Source of the DNA: Enoplolaimus lenunculus
Lineage: Eukaryota > Nematoda > Enoplea > Enoplida > Thoracostomopsidae
NCBI GenBank assembly: GCA_030248215.1
Contig: JASANG010000398.1
Span: 279,777 to 343,776 of the forward strand
Reading direction: 5' to 3'
DNA length: 64,000 nt
Below, in pieces: positions 12,686 through 24,956 of this stretch. Each line of letters starts with the position of its first letter. Within the stretch, counting starts at the first letter, position 1. The position numbers and the translations under genes are program-made. The notes below the pieces were generated by a model. That model searched no databases. It was not told the DNA's origin and worked only from the letters and a program-made list of their open reading frames with translations.

Positions 12686-14237
12686 ATGCGACACCGAGCA
12701 AAGTGAACTAACATCATGTTTGGTTATCCAGGTGTTAGTTGGTTAACGAACAATTAACTTTAGGTTATGAATTTTAGGTTTCCGTTCTTCCAATAGTTTT
12801 TTCTTAGTTTGAGTAAAGTATGAATTGTTAACCTGTATGCTACCGTTTCTGGTATTAGTGAAGTAAGCAAGCATAAGGTTTGACAATCGACGTCTGGTTT
12901 TATTTAGTCATATGCAGTGGATAAAAGTTGTTAAAAGGATTAGGATTTAGATAGGTATTATTCATATGTGATCATTTTGCATAATATTTATGGTCTTGTT
13001 TTTTATTTTGTGCCTCTCTGTAGCAGTTTATATTTCACGACATGAACCACTGTCTTTGATTTTAATCAATATAATTATGTTACATCGGGATTTACAAAAT
13101 TCTGTGCTTCCATTCAAGCAAGCCAAATTTACTTTTAAGAAACCGAATTTCTTCGCCGAATGTTTTGATAGAAAAAATCTTATCGGAGGTTAAAAATTGT
13201 CAGAACCGGAGGCGAAGGCAGACCAGTGTACGCTAATTTATGTAACTTTATTTCATCATTCACAGATACTTGTTCGTACTCCGTACACCATTTTTCAGTC
13301 GTTTTTGTTTGCAGTAGTAAGAACCATATCTCACTGGGTTGCGGAACACTATGTTAGGTGCTGCATTAACTTGGAACTAATGTTTATCTGGCGGCAACGT
13401 GATGATCAGTTGTGAGGTTGTTTCGAGACGTATTCATTTACCTATTGCATCTGCATCACATTTATGGTAGAGCCACGCTAGCACAAAAGTTTGGTTATTT
13501 AGTTTAATAGTTTGTTTACTAGTCTTTCAATTCATACGTCATGGATTAGCAAACCAGTTTGACAAGTTGTTGCTGTAGGGGTTTATATTGGTACGCATTG
13601 AGTTAAAATTTGCTAGCGTTGCTATGCTGTTATAAAAGTTGCATGGTATTTGCTTTAGCTTATATATAATTTTCTGTGCGGCAGTATCCATACATGAATT
13701 TCCCATTATTATTATTTTTTGTTATTTTGATGTTGCTTTTTGCTTTTTGTACTACTTACATCACACATCCTGGTGTCATGATTTTATTTTTTGGATATGT
13801 TTGTTTATTAATAAAATCTATTGTAGGGTTGTTTTATTTTGTAATCGCAAAAAATGGGACCGGAGGAGCTGAATTTTGACACAAACGTGTAGTCTTCACT
13901 TACAACAAAATTATTAAAATTATGCTTCATTGGTACCAATTTTATTGCCATCTGGTTGAAGTTGTGCTTAGAAGTCTAAAACTCAGCTAGGTGTGGCTCA
14001 TTTATATGAAAAATATTGTATTCTATATTACATCCGCATCCTCATTCTATTTTCCTTAGTGAATACTTGGCCGTATACTGATGTTCCCATGAAAACACGT
14101 TTAAAGCTGGGTCTTTATACCTTCTTGGTTGTTTATTATCGTATATAATTTCTTATCGACTTTAGAAGTACATTAGTTTGAACTCCGAACTGTACATCAC
14201 CAACATTCACTGTACAATTGAAAAAACCCTCTGACAC
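12686..14237. other. Intergenic, no gene recognised
   Basis: Sequence downstream of the E-Syt stop. Short open frames here show no domain, splice context or family resemblance. I specifically looked for a third C2 domain and saw none. No clear AATAAA was found close to the stop. Confidence 0.5.
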
Positions 14238-14480
14238 GAGGGTACAGCCGGAAGTCTGCCTTTAACTCCGGCAGAAAATCGGCCTCCGGCTCCGGTAACA
14301 TTTTTGCCAGAGGCTCTGGCAGTATTAACGTAAAACCAAAGAAATTAACAACGTATTGCAGATATTGGCTAAAATTAAGTAGTTAACCATCATCGTTACT
14401 ACCTTATTTCGCCTCACCTCCGGCTTCGGCAAGTTTCGTTGACCTCCGGTTCCGGTACTTTTTACCTCCGGTTGCCCTGG
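14238..14480. mobile_element. hAT-type MITE, CTCCGG type
   Basis: Starts AGGGTACAGCCGGAAG and ends CCTCCGGTTGCCCTG, with CTCCGGC repeats inside both ends. CTGACAC flanks it on both sides (14231-14237 and 14481-14487), giving a 7 of 8 match for an 8-bp target duplication. Same family as 52615-52999, sharing the internal block AACAACGTATTGCAGATATT. Confidence 0.75.
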
Positions 14481-14857
14481 CTGACACTTGTCCTTGTGGC
14501 GGGCGCGGCGCAAGCCACAGGAACCGCGCCCGCCAAAGGCTGGGGTACTAACCTCTTTATTCAGTCATTTGGTGGTCACGTATGCTGTCTCCTGATCAGT
14601 AAAAGCATCGGCCGGAAACTGTCTTGGCCTGGGTGCAACGTAAGGTGAAAGATACCATAGCCGGACGTTGTCGGAACCGGAGGTGAGGAGAAATTATAAA
14701 ACGATGTTTAATATGCTAATTTAGCAAATACCTGTAATGATGTTTTTAAATCTTTTGGTTCTATATATGTTTATTTTTCACGATATCTTGGTAATTTTTG
14801 TTAAAATTGTACTTACTAAAAGTTAATACGAAACGCACAAACAAATTTTACAAAACT

Positions 14858-15189
14858 GGGCCAATGTTACTTTAAAGGCCGTCCCATTTTCCCGGGACAG
14901 CAATGTACCAAGAGTACATTCCAAAAATATAATTGGGACAGCGGGATAGTTGGGACAGATGAGACAGTGGGACAGATGGGACAGTTGGAACAGATGGGAC
15001 ACTTGGGACAGCGGACAGATGGTACAAATGGGAGAGTTGGGACAGATGGGACAAATGGGAGAGTTGGGACAGATGGGACAGTTGAGACAGATGGGACAGA
15101 TATCTGCCTGTGTATATGTAAACAGGAGCGCATAAGTGTGCACTCCGGGTATTTTGTGTCCCGGGTAATTGGGACGGCCTTTATGGGCC
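14858..15189. repeat. Inverted-repeat element enclosing a GGGACAG minisatellite
   Basis: The left arm reads GGGCCAATGTTACTTTAAAG then GCCGTCCCATTTTCCCGGGA. The right arm is its approximate inverse (TCCCGGGTAATTGGGACGGC, CTTTATGGGCC). Between them, about 14935-15105 is a tandem array built from the 9-bp unit TGGGACAGA/T, often in an 18-bp higher-order form. Open frames over the array are products of the repeat and are not called genes. Confidence 0.8.
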
Positions 15190-15240
15190 AAAAACCGTTC
15201 CACCCCTGGTCTCTATATGGGCCAGAGTTTGCACGCGGAT

Positions 15241-15384
15241 AAAGTCCCTAAACCCTAATTAGAGTCCAGAAACGTCAGTTATCCCTAATTGTAGTGCATA
15301 AATGACTGGGACCAAACAAAGTTGAGTTCGAATCTTTACAGCATACTTAACTTTTGAAAGTGCTTACATTCCTAAGTATAACTT
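15241..15384 (-). repeat. Partial copy of the GAATAAGAGG MITE family
   Basis: The reverse complement matches the inner-right part of the element at 51624-52023: blocks such as CCCTAATTAGAGTCC, CCCTAATTGTAGTGCATAAA and GACCAAACAAAGTTGAGTTC. The ends are missing. Confidence 0.65.
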
Positions 15385-15409
15385 AGCATTATCGCTATAT
15401 CTGTAACCA

Positions 15410-15700
15410 AGGGTGGCGATGGGCGGGTTAAACATAACCGCCCGTAACCTAATAACAGGGGATACCCTCCGAAGAGGCTACCCTTCTTATTCGAGTAACC
15501 AAAACATATTCCTACGTTTAAGTCTCCTCGGCGTAATAAACAAGCCTAAAACAAAGCTTAAGCCTAAGCCCAAGCAACAAATAGTGTACAATTAAGCCTA
15601 CTGTATTGCGGTCTAATGAGTAAGCGGGTATTAGCGGTCCAGAGGGGGCGTACCGATGTACGCCCCAGTCAGATTTTTTGTGATAAAATGGTAAGGTCCC
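15410..15700. repeat. Degenerate TTAGGC-MITE region
   Basis: GCCTAA-type units at about 15540-15600 are followed by CTGTATTGCGGTCTAATGAG, which resembles the family's inner left end. The boundaries are unclear. Confidence 0.4.
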
Positions 15701-16059
15701 TCTCTACCTTACAATTTTTCCCCTCAGAAAGTGTTTGTATATTTCAATGTGATTCTTCCTTCTTGGAACGTAAAACAATTTATCTATATATAGTGCGATG
15801 GAAGGGTGATATTCGATAGAACCTCTGTTGCAGTGGCTTAAATCAAACGGAGACAAACCAAATAAAGTTAATTTCAGGTGGCCAACGCAAGTATTTACTA
15901 GTCAGTAGCAATCTTCTAAACCGAATACCTAGCACTATTGAAGCAGTTGCATAATAACTAACTATTTTTAGAATTGCATGTTTTGCACTCATGACAATCA
16001 GCTTCCGGGCCTGGGTACTTCCCTTAGAGCAACAACTTGACATCAGTGCTTAAGAAACG

Positions 16060-16235
16060 AAAATTGAGGTTCGGAAACCCAACAAACGCAAAATCGTGTT
16101 TCATATATCCGAAATAGAAAATTTAATTTCGGATATACGGATAAATATCTGGCAAGAACTGCCGGATATCTAGCTATGAAAAATATCCGATGTCCATCAC
16201 CAGTGGTCGCGGACGACGAAATGTTCACCAACGAG
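16060..16235. repeat. ATATCCG-rich repeat fragment downstream of LRPAP1
   Basis: Short repeated TATCCG/CGGATA hexamers in both orientations (16110-16195), as in the other hexamer-rich elements. No convincing ends. The remainder of 15700-16564 shows nothing recognisable. Confidence 0.4.
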
Positions 16236-16564
16236 TCGTCTGGCGATCAGTTGTTATCATGATAGCCAAAATACAGTAACAGTCAACACATTATGCATAT
16301 TTTTATTTAACGTAGTCAGAAAAAAATTGGATGCACCAGTTCTATTATCTTTGTCTTTTCGAACAGTCATAGAGGCAAGTGTTTTGTAAGAAAAATTTGA
16401 ATAAGGGACCCTATCAGAAAAATTCGTCACCTATAAAATTATACTTCAGTAGGGTGGTTTATTTAAAACTCACCCTATAATTAAAAAGCTATTCTCTGAA
16501 CGCCATTGAAGCAGTTACCAAATGAGATCATATATACACCAGACAAAAAGATATAAATGTATAC

Positions 16565-19500
16565 TCATAATTCTTCATGTATCCTGTGTCCAAGTTTTTT
16601 GCTGAAATATTTTTCGTCTTCATCGATTTTCTGATGCATTTTCTTGACCTAAAACATTACTACGCAATAGCAGAGATGTTATGGAACCAAATAAACAAAA
16701 CGTTAACTGCACGTATGATATATACCAAACATCAGAGGACACACTTCAACATATGATGGAATTTACTTGTTAACATGTTCCGCATAGAACCACAATTTTC
16801 CGAGAGGGGGGCATTTTGACATTTTCTATCGCAGGGATGCCTCAAAGTCAGATGTATAGTTAACACTCATTCCTTCAATATAATTAAAATATCTGTACCA
16901 CCAGGACAATTTTTATAAAAGTAAATAGCCGCACATCCAATATGATGGTTTTCCAACGTTATTTACTCTTGCGCTTACGCACATGCTTAAAACTGCGCTT
17001 AGTGTTTGAAATTTGCTCTATACACACGCCCCATAGGCTATGTTAATAATGGTCAATGTCATACGTATCATTAAATCAGGGCATAAAATGAAAAGTGGTC
17101 ATCTAAAGGCACTTGTCAGAAAAAAGCTAGAATAAAAATATAAGGTTTTTATTTCTTTGTCAAGGCGATGATAGGATGATAACCAATAAAAGTGCAAATC
17201 TCACAGGTTGGAAATTCGGATATCCAAACACGGCACTGCTGGAGCTAGGTTGCAGAATCAAGGTGGTTATGCCGGTTTTTGTATTTAAGTATTTTTCAAA
17301 CTTCTAATATACAATTGTGGTAACGACCGCTATGACTTTGTCTGCATTTTGCTGCAATCATATAATGAATGTTTCCGTTAGGTAAACGTAACTTGTTGTA
17401 CCTGTACTAACAAATCGGAATGCTCCTCAGATGTCGCATGACGACTACTGCCAATCTTTTTCTGTTCTGCTTCAAGTAAATCAATTTCTGTCTGCATGTA
17501 CCCCATTTTCATGATAGCGCTGTCGAAATGGCGTAATTCGGACTTTAAATGGCGAAGCTCATCAGTGTCGAATTTGTTCGTTTTCAGCGCCTGAATCCAT
17601 AGCTGCCGTGTTCTGTTGCTTAAAAATTCACTTCCGCCCTCGACAGTTTTATTGTAAACAGAATTCTGAAAATAAACACAACGGTGGATTTCTAAAAAGA
17701 AACACAACGGTAACATTTTAGGCGTTAATTCTCTGACATTTAAAAAAAGTACAGCATGTTATATAAAGTCGATAAACAAAAAAAAATGGACTACGAAATG
17801 TGCAGTAAAAATGTAAAATTTCTACCTGCAATTCGTTGTACTTGGTCTTTAGTTCATTGTTCATTTGTTTATGAATCTGATGCGACTCCGCAAAATCATG
17901 GTCACTAAAACATGTAACTAGCTCTTGGTAAACTGATAGCTGCGATGTATCAAGAAAAATTCTGAAAAATGTCTCGGTTGTAACTGAAATGGAATTTAGG
18001 TTACGCTGTCAACATACTTCGACAGTATGTTTTGGTACCACTACAAAATATTTCAAACTAGATTGTTGCAATCGATTGGTGTAATACGCTTTAATGTTGA
18101 AATAACTAATCCGACAGTTTGTAGAGAAAACTTTCAATTCTTCAAAGCAAAAAAATCATTCAGCAACTTCAATATCGTTCAATCAACTTGCGCGGAGAAA
18201 CAAAGAAGAAAACCGCGAAAACCCCAATGTGGCCGATTTGATGATGTTAAATGAAACTGGAAAACATCAGTAATTTAAGAATTCACATAGCCCAAAGTTT
18301 GCTTTTTGTTTTAATGCATTTTCGTACTGCTATGTAATCTTTGTGATTACATTATGTTGGTAAATACATCATAGCTGCGGTTTCATAAACTTAAGCATTA
18401 CAAGATGGCTACCGATGCTAAACCATTTTATAGCAAAGCACATATTATAACCTAAATTACTCTGTAGTTGGTTCTTCGATACCATCAGTTTCACCAGAAG
18501 CACCCAATTTGGCACTGTCAACATTATTGTCGATCATGTCCTCATCGTGTTTCGGATATTTACGGTGAAGCTCTTCGAAAAACGTTACTTCATCCTGTTC
18601 GTATTGTTGCAGTTCTTTCAGCAACTTTTTCAACTCTGGCTCAGATAACTGCGAACTTAAAGCTTTACGCCAAAGATTGTTCAGTTTGACATCCTTAAAA
18701 TATGGCGTAACAGTAGTAACTGATTGACAACTCGCAAACAACGAATCAAATCAAAACATTCAATCCCATACAAACTGATTAGTATATGTTGTTTTCGCAG
18801 CAGTTAGGGTGACGTTATAGTCTTTGGTTGTAATGCCATGTGATGGAGCCTGGTGTCGTCTAACACCGTGCAGCAACGCGTATGTATTGCCGCATGGCAT
18901 CACACAGCAAGGCAATGTATATAATTTTATGACTTGCAGCGCCGTTCACCGTTGGACGGCATTGTGCGACAAGTATGTATAGCGTCGCCCGAACAATTTC
19001 CGAAAGATGAATGCAATAAAAGGCACAACGTGCGCGACATTCACAAAGACAATAATTAACATACTTTAAAAATGTAATCTTTCCAGTTACTATTAGTTTT
19101 GGAGTTGACGTCGACATTTGATTCTTGTGGCTTCTGTTTCAGTTTTTCAGTTGCTGCTGAAATTGAAATCAGAAATGTATACGTGTATGTAAGGTGTCCA
19201 TATCTAACGCTTACATAGGATGTAAAGTTGCACAAAAATGCAAGATCCTTTATGGGAGTTAGATAATAATACTCAATTTTATTGGCAAGATTCTCAAAAT
19301 TTATTTGCTTTCTTGTTTAAGAGTAGTTAAAGACGATGAATACTATACATATTAACGCATATAAACAATCTACTAAAACTCTGTGTAGCTTGGCTTGCAT
19401 CTTTTGTCTGCGAAGTGATCTCGGACCACAGTATGGTCACCACCACAATCTGCCTAGTCTGCTCGCCAATGCTGCCGAACTAAACACGGACGCATTGCGT

Positions 19501-20400
19501 GATGTGAGATTGGCCACGAAGCATTATATAAATCAACGAGAGATCAAACCAGATGTAAACAAACCATGACTGGTTGAACCAGTTCCACTGTCATATTACG
19601 AAAACATTCAATTCCTTACCAACATTTTTGATTTGCTCAAGACTTTGCCAAATGGCGCCAAGCTGATACGATTCAAGCAGTGCCTTCAATCGCTTACTCA
19701 CATTACGTTGAATTGAATTATCTGGATCTTCTCCTTTATAACGATCTTTTTTTCCTAAAATATTTTTCAAACATCATTACGGCACATAAAATCTGAATCG
19801 AAAATTGTGCAGAGACCTTTCTAGTAATGATTCAACCCAAGCACACCAACCGATTTTATCGCGACATTTGATGAAAATATACAACTTTTAAACCCTGGGA
19901 AAATGATAAAAAATTAAATACCAACAGAACAGGTTTGTTCGTAGTTTTCAAAATAAATTATTTTAAAATTGTCGCCGCTGTAATTGTGACGTTTACTTGA
20001 ACTAAATCTTTTTTGACAAAGCTCGAACGCGAAATACGTACCCTGAAATATTACATGAGGAAACAGATATCAGCCAGTAGAGCTCAACCGGATATCCGGC
20101 GCCGGCTACGGCAGAACTCGACATCCGGGCCCGGTATTCTACATTGTCGGATATTTATTGCAGAGTGATAATTATAACTGCATCCTTACCTTTAATCCAT
20201 TCGTAATCGAGTATCATCAAGTCTTGCAAAAACTTTTTTCTCAATAGCGGACCAGTGATTGCAACTCGTGCTTTCTCATAAACATATTTCATATGATTAG
20301 TTTGAAGTAAATCAAGCTCAGGATCACGAACAAGATCACACAACGAGGCGGATATGATGATGAATACAGCATGTGAAAATAAATGATTATGCACTAACAT
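16565..20400 (-). CDS. LRPAP1: LDL-receptor-related protein associated protein (RAP), complete
   Basis: RAP is an ER chaperone that stops LDL-receptor family proteins binding ligand before they reach the surface. Seven exons on the minus strand chain in phase: 20400-20190, 19754-19620, 19156-19091, 18719-18483, 17983-17826, 17665-17402, 16648-16565 (384 codons; human 357). The start codon opens a signal peptide (core AVFIIISASLC). Domain 1 is MKYVYEKARVAITGPLLRKK plus RLKALLESYQLG; domain 2 is VKLNNLWRKALSSQLSEPEL; domain 3 is NRTRQLWIQALKTNKFDTDE. The last exon begins VKKMHQKID, like human VKKHLQD, and ends HEEL, equivalent to the human HNEL ER-retrieval signal. The 3' ends of exon 3 (19091 or 19065) and exon 4 (18483 or slightly upstream) were chosen by phase and are the weakest calls. 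The linker exon 3 has little similarity to human RAP. Confidence 0.9.
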
Positions 20401-20835
20401 TTTCTACATATACCAATGAAAGACAGTTATATTATTAAAAATGTACCTAAACATAAACTATCACAATTAATTCTAATCACTGAACCAAACCCTTCGTGTA
20501 CATACGGTCATTACATCACGGGAGTTGAATTATGCAACGTTATTTTTTGCGTGATGTAGCGAAAATAAATACAATTTTGCTAAAAGTAAAAAATATAAAG
20601 ATAGCAAATTTTAATTGGCAGTCAAGACTTTAAAAAATTTAGCGTGGATTCAATTTGTCATGAAATACAAAAATTACGGGATATACTAAAATTTTTCAGT
20701 TATAATCCACCCGTCGCCTATTGTTTCTTAGCACAAAAAACCGTGGCCGTGGGTGCCATTTACCCCGAAAAACAAAAAAAACATGGTGGTTTGTTTTGGT
20801 ATATCATAAATAGACGAGGGTCTAATTTTCCGAAT

Positions 20836-21002
20836 CATATAAAAATCAGGGTCGAAACGTTTTTCTGCGGGTCTGCCATAAAGTGCACTTAAACTTTAGA
20901 TACAGTTTTGTTCGGCTTAGGCTTAGGTATAAGCTCATTGTTACGCTTAGGCTTAGGAATATTCTTGTACTACTGTTCGGCCCTGATCTAGACATTGGCC
21001 AT
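20836..21002. repeat. TTAGGC-MITE copy upstream of LRPAP1
   Basis: Left end AAAAATCAGGGTCGAAACG then TTTTTCTGCGGG, two CTTAGGCTTAGG clusters in the core, and right end CTGTTCGGCCCTGATCT then AGACATTGGCC. The two ends are inverted repeats of each other. Confidence 0.8.
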
Positions 21003-21757
21003 TTTTCCCAACAAAGGATGTCACCAAATGTCAAAATATGTCGCCAACTTGACGTTTGTTCCAAAATCCGTTGCCAATAATAAGTTTGTTAAATCAAAAC
21101 AAATATAGCGTTTATTCAAACAAAAACCAATGTTAGTCGTAAAAATTCATCATCCCCTTTTTAGATTATCATCCAGAAATCTTTTTTATTAAAAATATTT
21201 TTTTAATCAAAAATTTTCTGTCCTACAATTAACCTGTTACACTCGCCGACCCTTACGAAAAATGCCACTCAATGCCATTTCTAGCGGTCTTTCAAAATTC
21301 TAAAATATCAATTGCCACATTTTGTTCACACTCACAGGCAAACAGACAACACACTCTGTTTCAACTTTTACTGAAAATTTTAACTGAACTAACTGTTTTA
21401 ATATCTCAATTATGTACAACTTTCACAGCGTTAATCTGTTTATTCGAGGCGAGGCCGTAATAACCAACTTCGCAACGCTTGTAAGTGTGAACAAAATGTG
21501 GCAATTTATATTTAAAAATTTTAATCAGAACCTTATAAATGGAATAGAATGAGCTTCGTTTTAAGGGTCGGCGAATATAAAATATTTATTCTACTGTAGA
21601 ATACTTTGAGTTTTAAAAAATGGCTTTGGTACAAATTTCTTGTCATAAAAAAATTTGATGTTAAAGACATTGATTCTCAATGAATAATTGGTATTTTGTG
21701 TTTGTCGTCTTTTGGTCCGTCTTGATATACTTATATGCTGCTGGAGTAGGTTAATAA
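21003..21757. other. Intergenic, nothing recognised
   Basis: AT-rich sequence between the LRPAP1-side repeat and the SGNH-bearing repeat. No protein family, RNA or repeat structure was recognised. Confidence 0.4.
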
Positions 21758-22757
21758 ACCTATTGTTCTCAATCGCAAACACTCAAGTTTCGTTAAAATT
21801 GGTGACTCTATATCTAAGGTTGCGATTAAAATTTTAAAATACAAATTGCCTCAGTCTGTTAACACTCACAAGTATTGTGAAGTTTGTTACTACTGCCTTG
21901 AATATACATATTAACAATGTGAAACTTGTACATAATTGAGGTTATAAAACAGCATGTTGAGGTAAAATTTTCATTAAGTTGGAACAGAAAGCGTTATCTG
22001 TTTATTCAACTTTACGCCCTTCACACCGCACGTGATTGGCTCGTAACAGCAATTTGAACTGCAACGTAGCATTGTTCATTTTGTCATGAACCGGAATCAA
22101 ACGAATGTTGCGTCTATGCGCAAGTTTGTTTCCTAATTGATTATTAAAAGCCATAATAGTTCGTTCAGTGCGAGATGTCTTATTGTGCGTAATTACATGG
22201 TCGCATCGCGGTCGTGGAAGCAACTCTGCAATAGAATCCGTTATTGTTGGAAATCCGCGGAACGTATCTTTTAATTTGCATACTAAACGTTTCAAAATAC
22301 GCTTTGGCTGGCGGCACATTAGTAACCTATCGTTGTTTGTCAACAATTTCAACGTGATTGATTGTTTGTGATTGGCAATCAGTTCAACATACTACAGTAG
22401 CATAGAAGTCGTTAACAAATTTAACATCATTTCAACTACTTTACTTCTCTTCACTTCTAGCTTCACTTCCGGTTCCGACAAAATTTGTTGACCTCCGGCT
22501 CCGTTACTTGTTTTCCAGTTGCACTCTGGTACTATCCCATAAGCTTTAATAGAATACAGTTTACCGCATTGTTTCTAAATATTTTATATACCACATCTAT
22601 GCAAAATATTGTCGATCACTCTCTCTTTATGCAATTAACGCAACGAAACGTTTAATGATTAAAATATTGGCCCATGTTACGTTGAGAGCAGTCCTGCTGT
22701 CCCGTCACAAGCAGGAGTGCAGCATAAGCGATCAAAACACGCTTGCTCAATACGTAG
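21758..22757. repeat. ~1 kb repeat X, copy 1
   Basis: Closely similar, in the same orientation, to 28601-29612. It carries a minus-strand SGNH-like ORF (22002-22352). At 22440-22527 it has the right terminus of the CAGGGTGCAACCGG hAT MITE family (CTTCCGGTTCCGACAAAATT ... CCAGTTGCACTCTGG). It ends at CAATACGTA, exactly where the pogo-like element A begins. Confidence 0.85.
22002..22352 (-). pseudogene. Decayed SGNH-hydrolase-like ORF in repeat X1
   Basis: 116 codons with the block LLTNNDRLL, PKRILKRLVCKLKD, FPTITDSIAELLPRPRCD, and a final HVRCE region. The order 'TND' block, RILKRL helix, 'ISELLPRP' strand, 'FNNQL', late histidine resembles the SGNH/GDSL-like domain found in many animal transposon-associated proteins. 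The N-terminal Gly-Asp-Ser block is not present in this frame, so it is a fragment. This is a resemblance by eye. The second copy at 28843-29220 keeps the same reading frame. Confidence 0.45.
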
Positions 22758-24956
22758 GGTAAACTATGGTCTTATGGACACTTTAGCCACAAGCTATTTA
22801 CAGTGTGTATTCCAACTTTCAACTTATGAACGCAATTTGCGCACGTTATGGACACTTTTTCCACTTATGGACACTATAATAAAATAACTTTTACCATTTT
22901 TAATCACAACTCAAAGTAAACGTTGATTTTACGATAAGTCAAATATTGATATAGTCAATCTACTACTGCCAAGATGGGCAGAACTTTGTGTACAATCCTA
23001 AAACCATGGATAATTGGTTAACCAAACGCTAGTAATTAACAGCCTTGATCAAAATGCCTAGGTATATAGTCAGCACGTTTTTTCTTTATAACTTTAGATC
23101 CGTTCAGTGCAATCTTAACAAGATTAGGAATAGTTGAAATACAACAGAAAGTTATTGAACCTGCATTTAAGCCATGAAAACACGCAAAAACAAGAAATAA
23201 GACACATTCACGTCATGTTCGTTCATGTATTTTTATTCAACTGATTCGTCAATTTTTCCACAACATGTGGTAAACATTCTTTACAATAAAATGTCCTAAC
23301 GGTTGTGCTACCCCCGCACGTGGCATGCTCCCATGTTCGACAATCCATGCACTCCAACCAGTCAACTCCAGATTTGTCGTTTTCATAATTAACATTGCAG
23401 GACTTGCAAACGTATTGCTTAGATCGCTTCTTTTGTCTACGTTTCTGCTTTGCATGTTGTGCCGACGGTGAAATTTCATTATTTTTCAAATGATCTGGTG
23501 TTATTTTTGCACACTTATAAATAACCATTGGGGTAGAAAATAGCCCTCGGCGTTGCAACAAAATATAGCAGTTGTGTTCGCCCCCTTTTCTGCAGAAGTT
23601 ATTCTGGATACTTGTTTCGATCCCTTGAGAGCTATTACCTTGCCCCCAGTTGGAACTACGGTTAACCCAGTTTCGTCTACATTACATATTAGACGACTAT
23701 TGCCCTTTGCACCAATTTTAACCAAAAATTGTTCCAGGTTGGCAAAATAATTATTAATTCTTTCTCGGTTCATTCCGATTGCGCAGTTTCTTGAAACATT
23801 TTCCGGTGTTCGAAAGGACAATTCCGGATGACGCTTACGGAAAGCGCCCCACCAATTCCAGCCAGCACGACCTGAACGCTTCTAGAATGGGTGTTTGATG
23901 TGGTTGAATTCACAAAACTCAAAAACTAACTGCCTTGTTTTGTCAATTGTCAGAGGAAACCCCACATTTTGCCGTCGTTTAATAATGTCAATGAGTTCGT
24001 TTTCTTGGGCTTCCGACAAAACCGAACGGCATTCGGCAAGAGGGCTCATGTTGCGTTTCTCGGACATAAAACGACGCCGAAGTGTTATTCGCCATACTCT
24101 ATGCTTTTCGGCTATGTTTTTCAAACCCATTATTTTACCTGTAAAAACGAAATTAACCAAGCGGTAGAAATGGTTAAATTTCCGCTCATTTACTCATATT
24201 GAGATATTATGGACAGCAAAACTGAACAAGTTAAACAAATATATTTTGTAGGATTTAGATGCTTTTTGTACAATTAAGTTAAATTTGTGGTTATGAATAA
24301 CTAAAAACTTTTTTGTTTAACCAAGCGACAGTAATACTTGAACGGCTAAATTATTTTGCAATATTTGATGTTTTACACAAGATAAATGGGTACGGTAAAA
24401 TTGGGTGACTTTGGCCATTTTTTTAGTTTTCTTTTCGAAACTTTTTGTTTTCAAACATTGGCCAGTGCCAAAGTCACCCCCTGACTAATATCGACTGCGT
24501 TCTTTCACGTGGTGTGGTCTATTTTGCTGTATGTTAAAGCGTTTAATAGCGACGTGGCCAAAGTCATCCTCGAAGACGGCTGACTTTGGCCAGGGGGTGT
24601 ATGACTTTGGCCAACGTAATTATCGACGGACTTAGCAGCTCATCAAGTAAATGTGGCACTGAGGGGCCAGTAAAACTGGCAACATATGTTTCCACTTCAT
24701 TGATATAGTAAAATAATGAACACAAAACAACAAAAAATCCAATAAACCCCAAATTTTGAATGTTGTTCACAGTATTTGCATGGTAACTAGCTAAAAATAG
24801 AAACTTCAATTGCATTTACTTTTTCTTCCCGTTATTGATATCTGAACAGTCATTGTAAGATTGGATGTACTTCCACAAACCGAAGCAAACAGTTAACTTT
24901 AGCGTCAACAAAACGCTCAGTATTCCTGTACACATAGATTCACAAACTACATTTTC

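Noticed and set aside
14867-15242. Open frames of 60-126 codons rich in CPICPNSP or WDRWDTWD
   Set aside because: They are translations of the GGGACAG minisatellite in several frames on both strands, and no other coding evidence exists.
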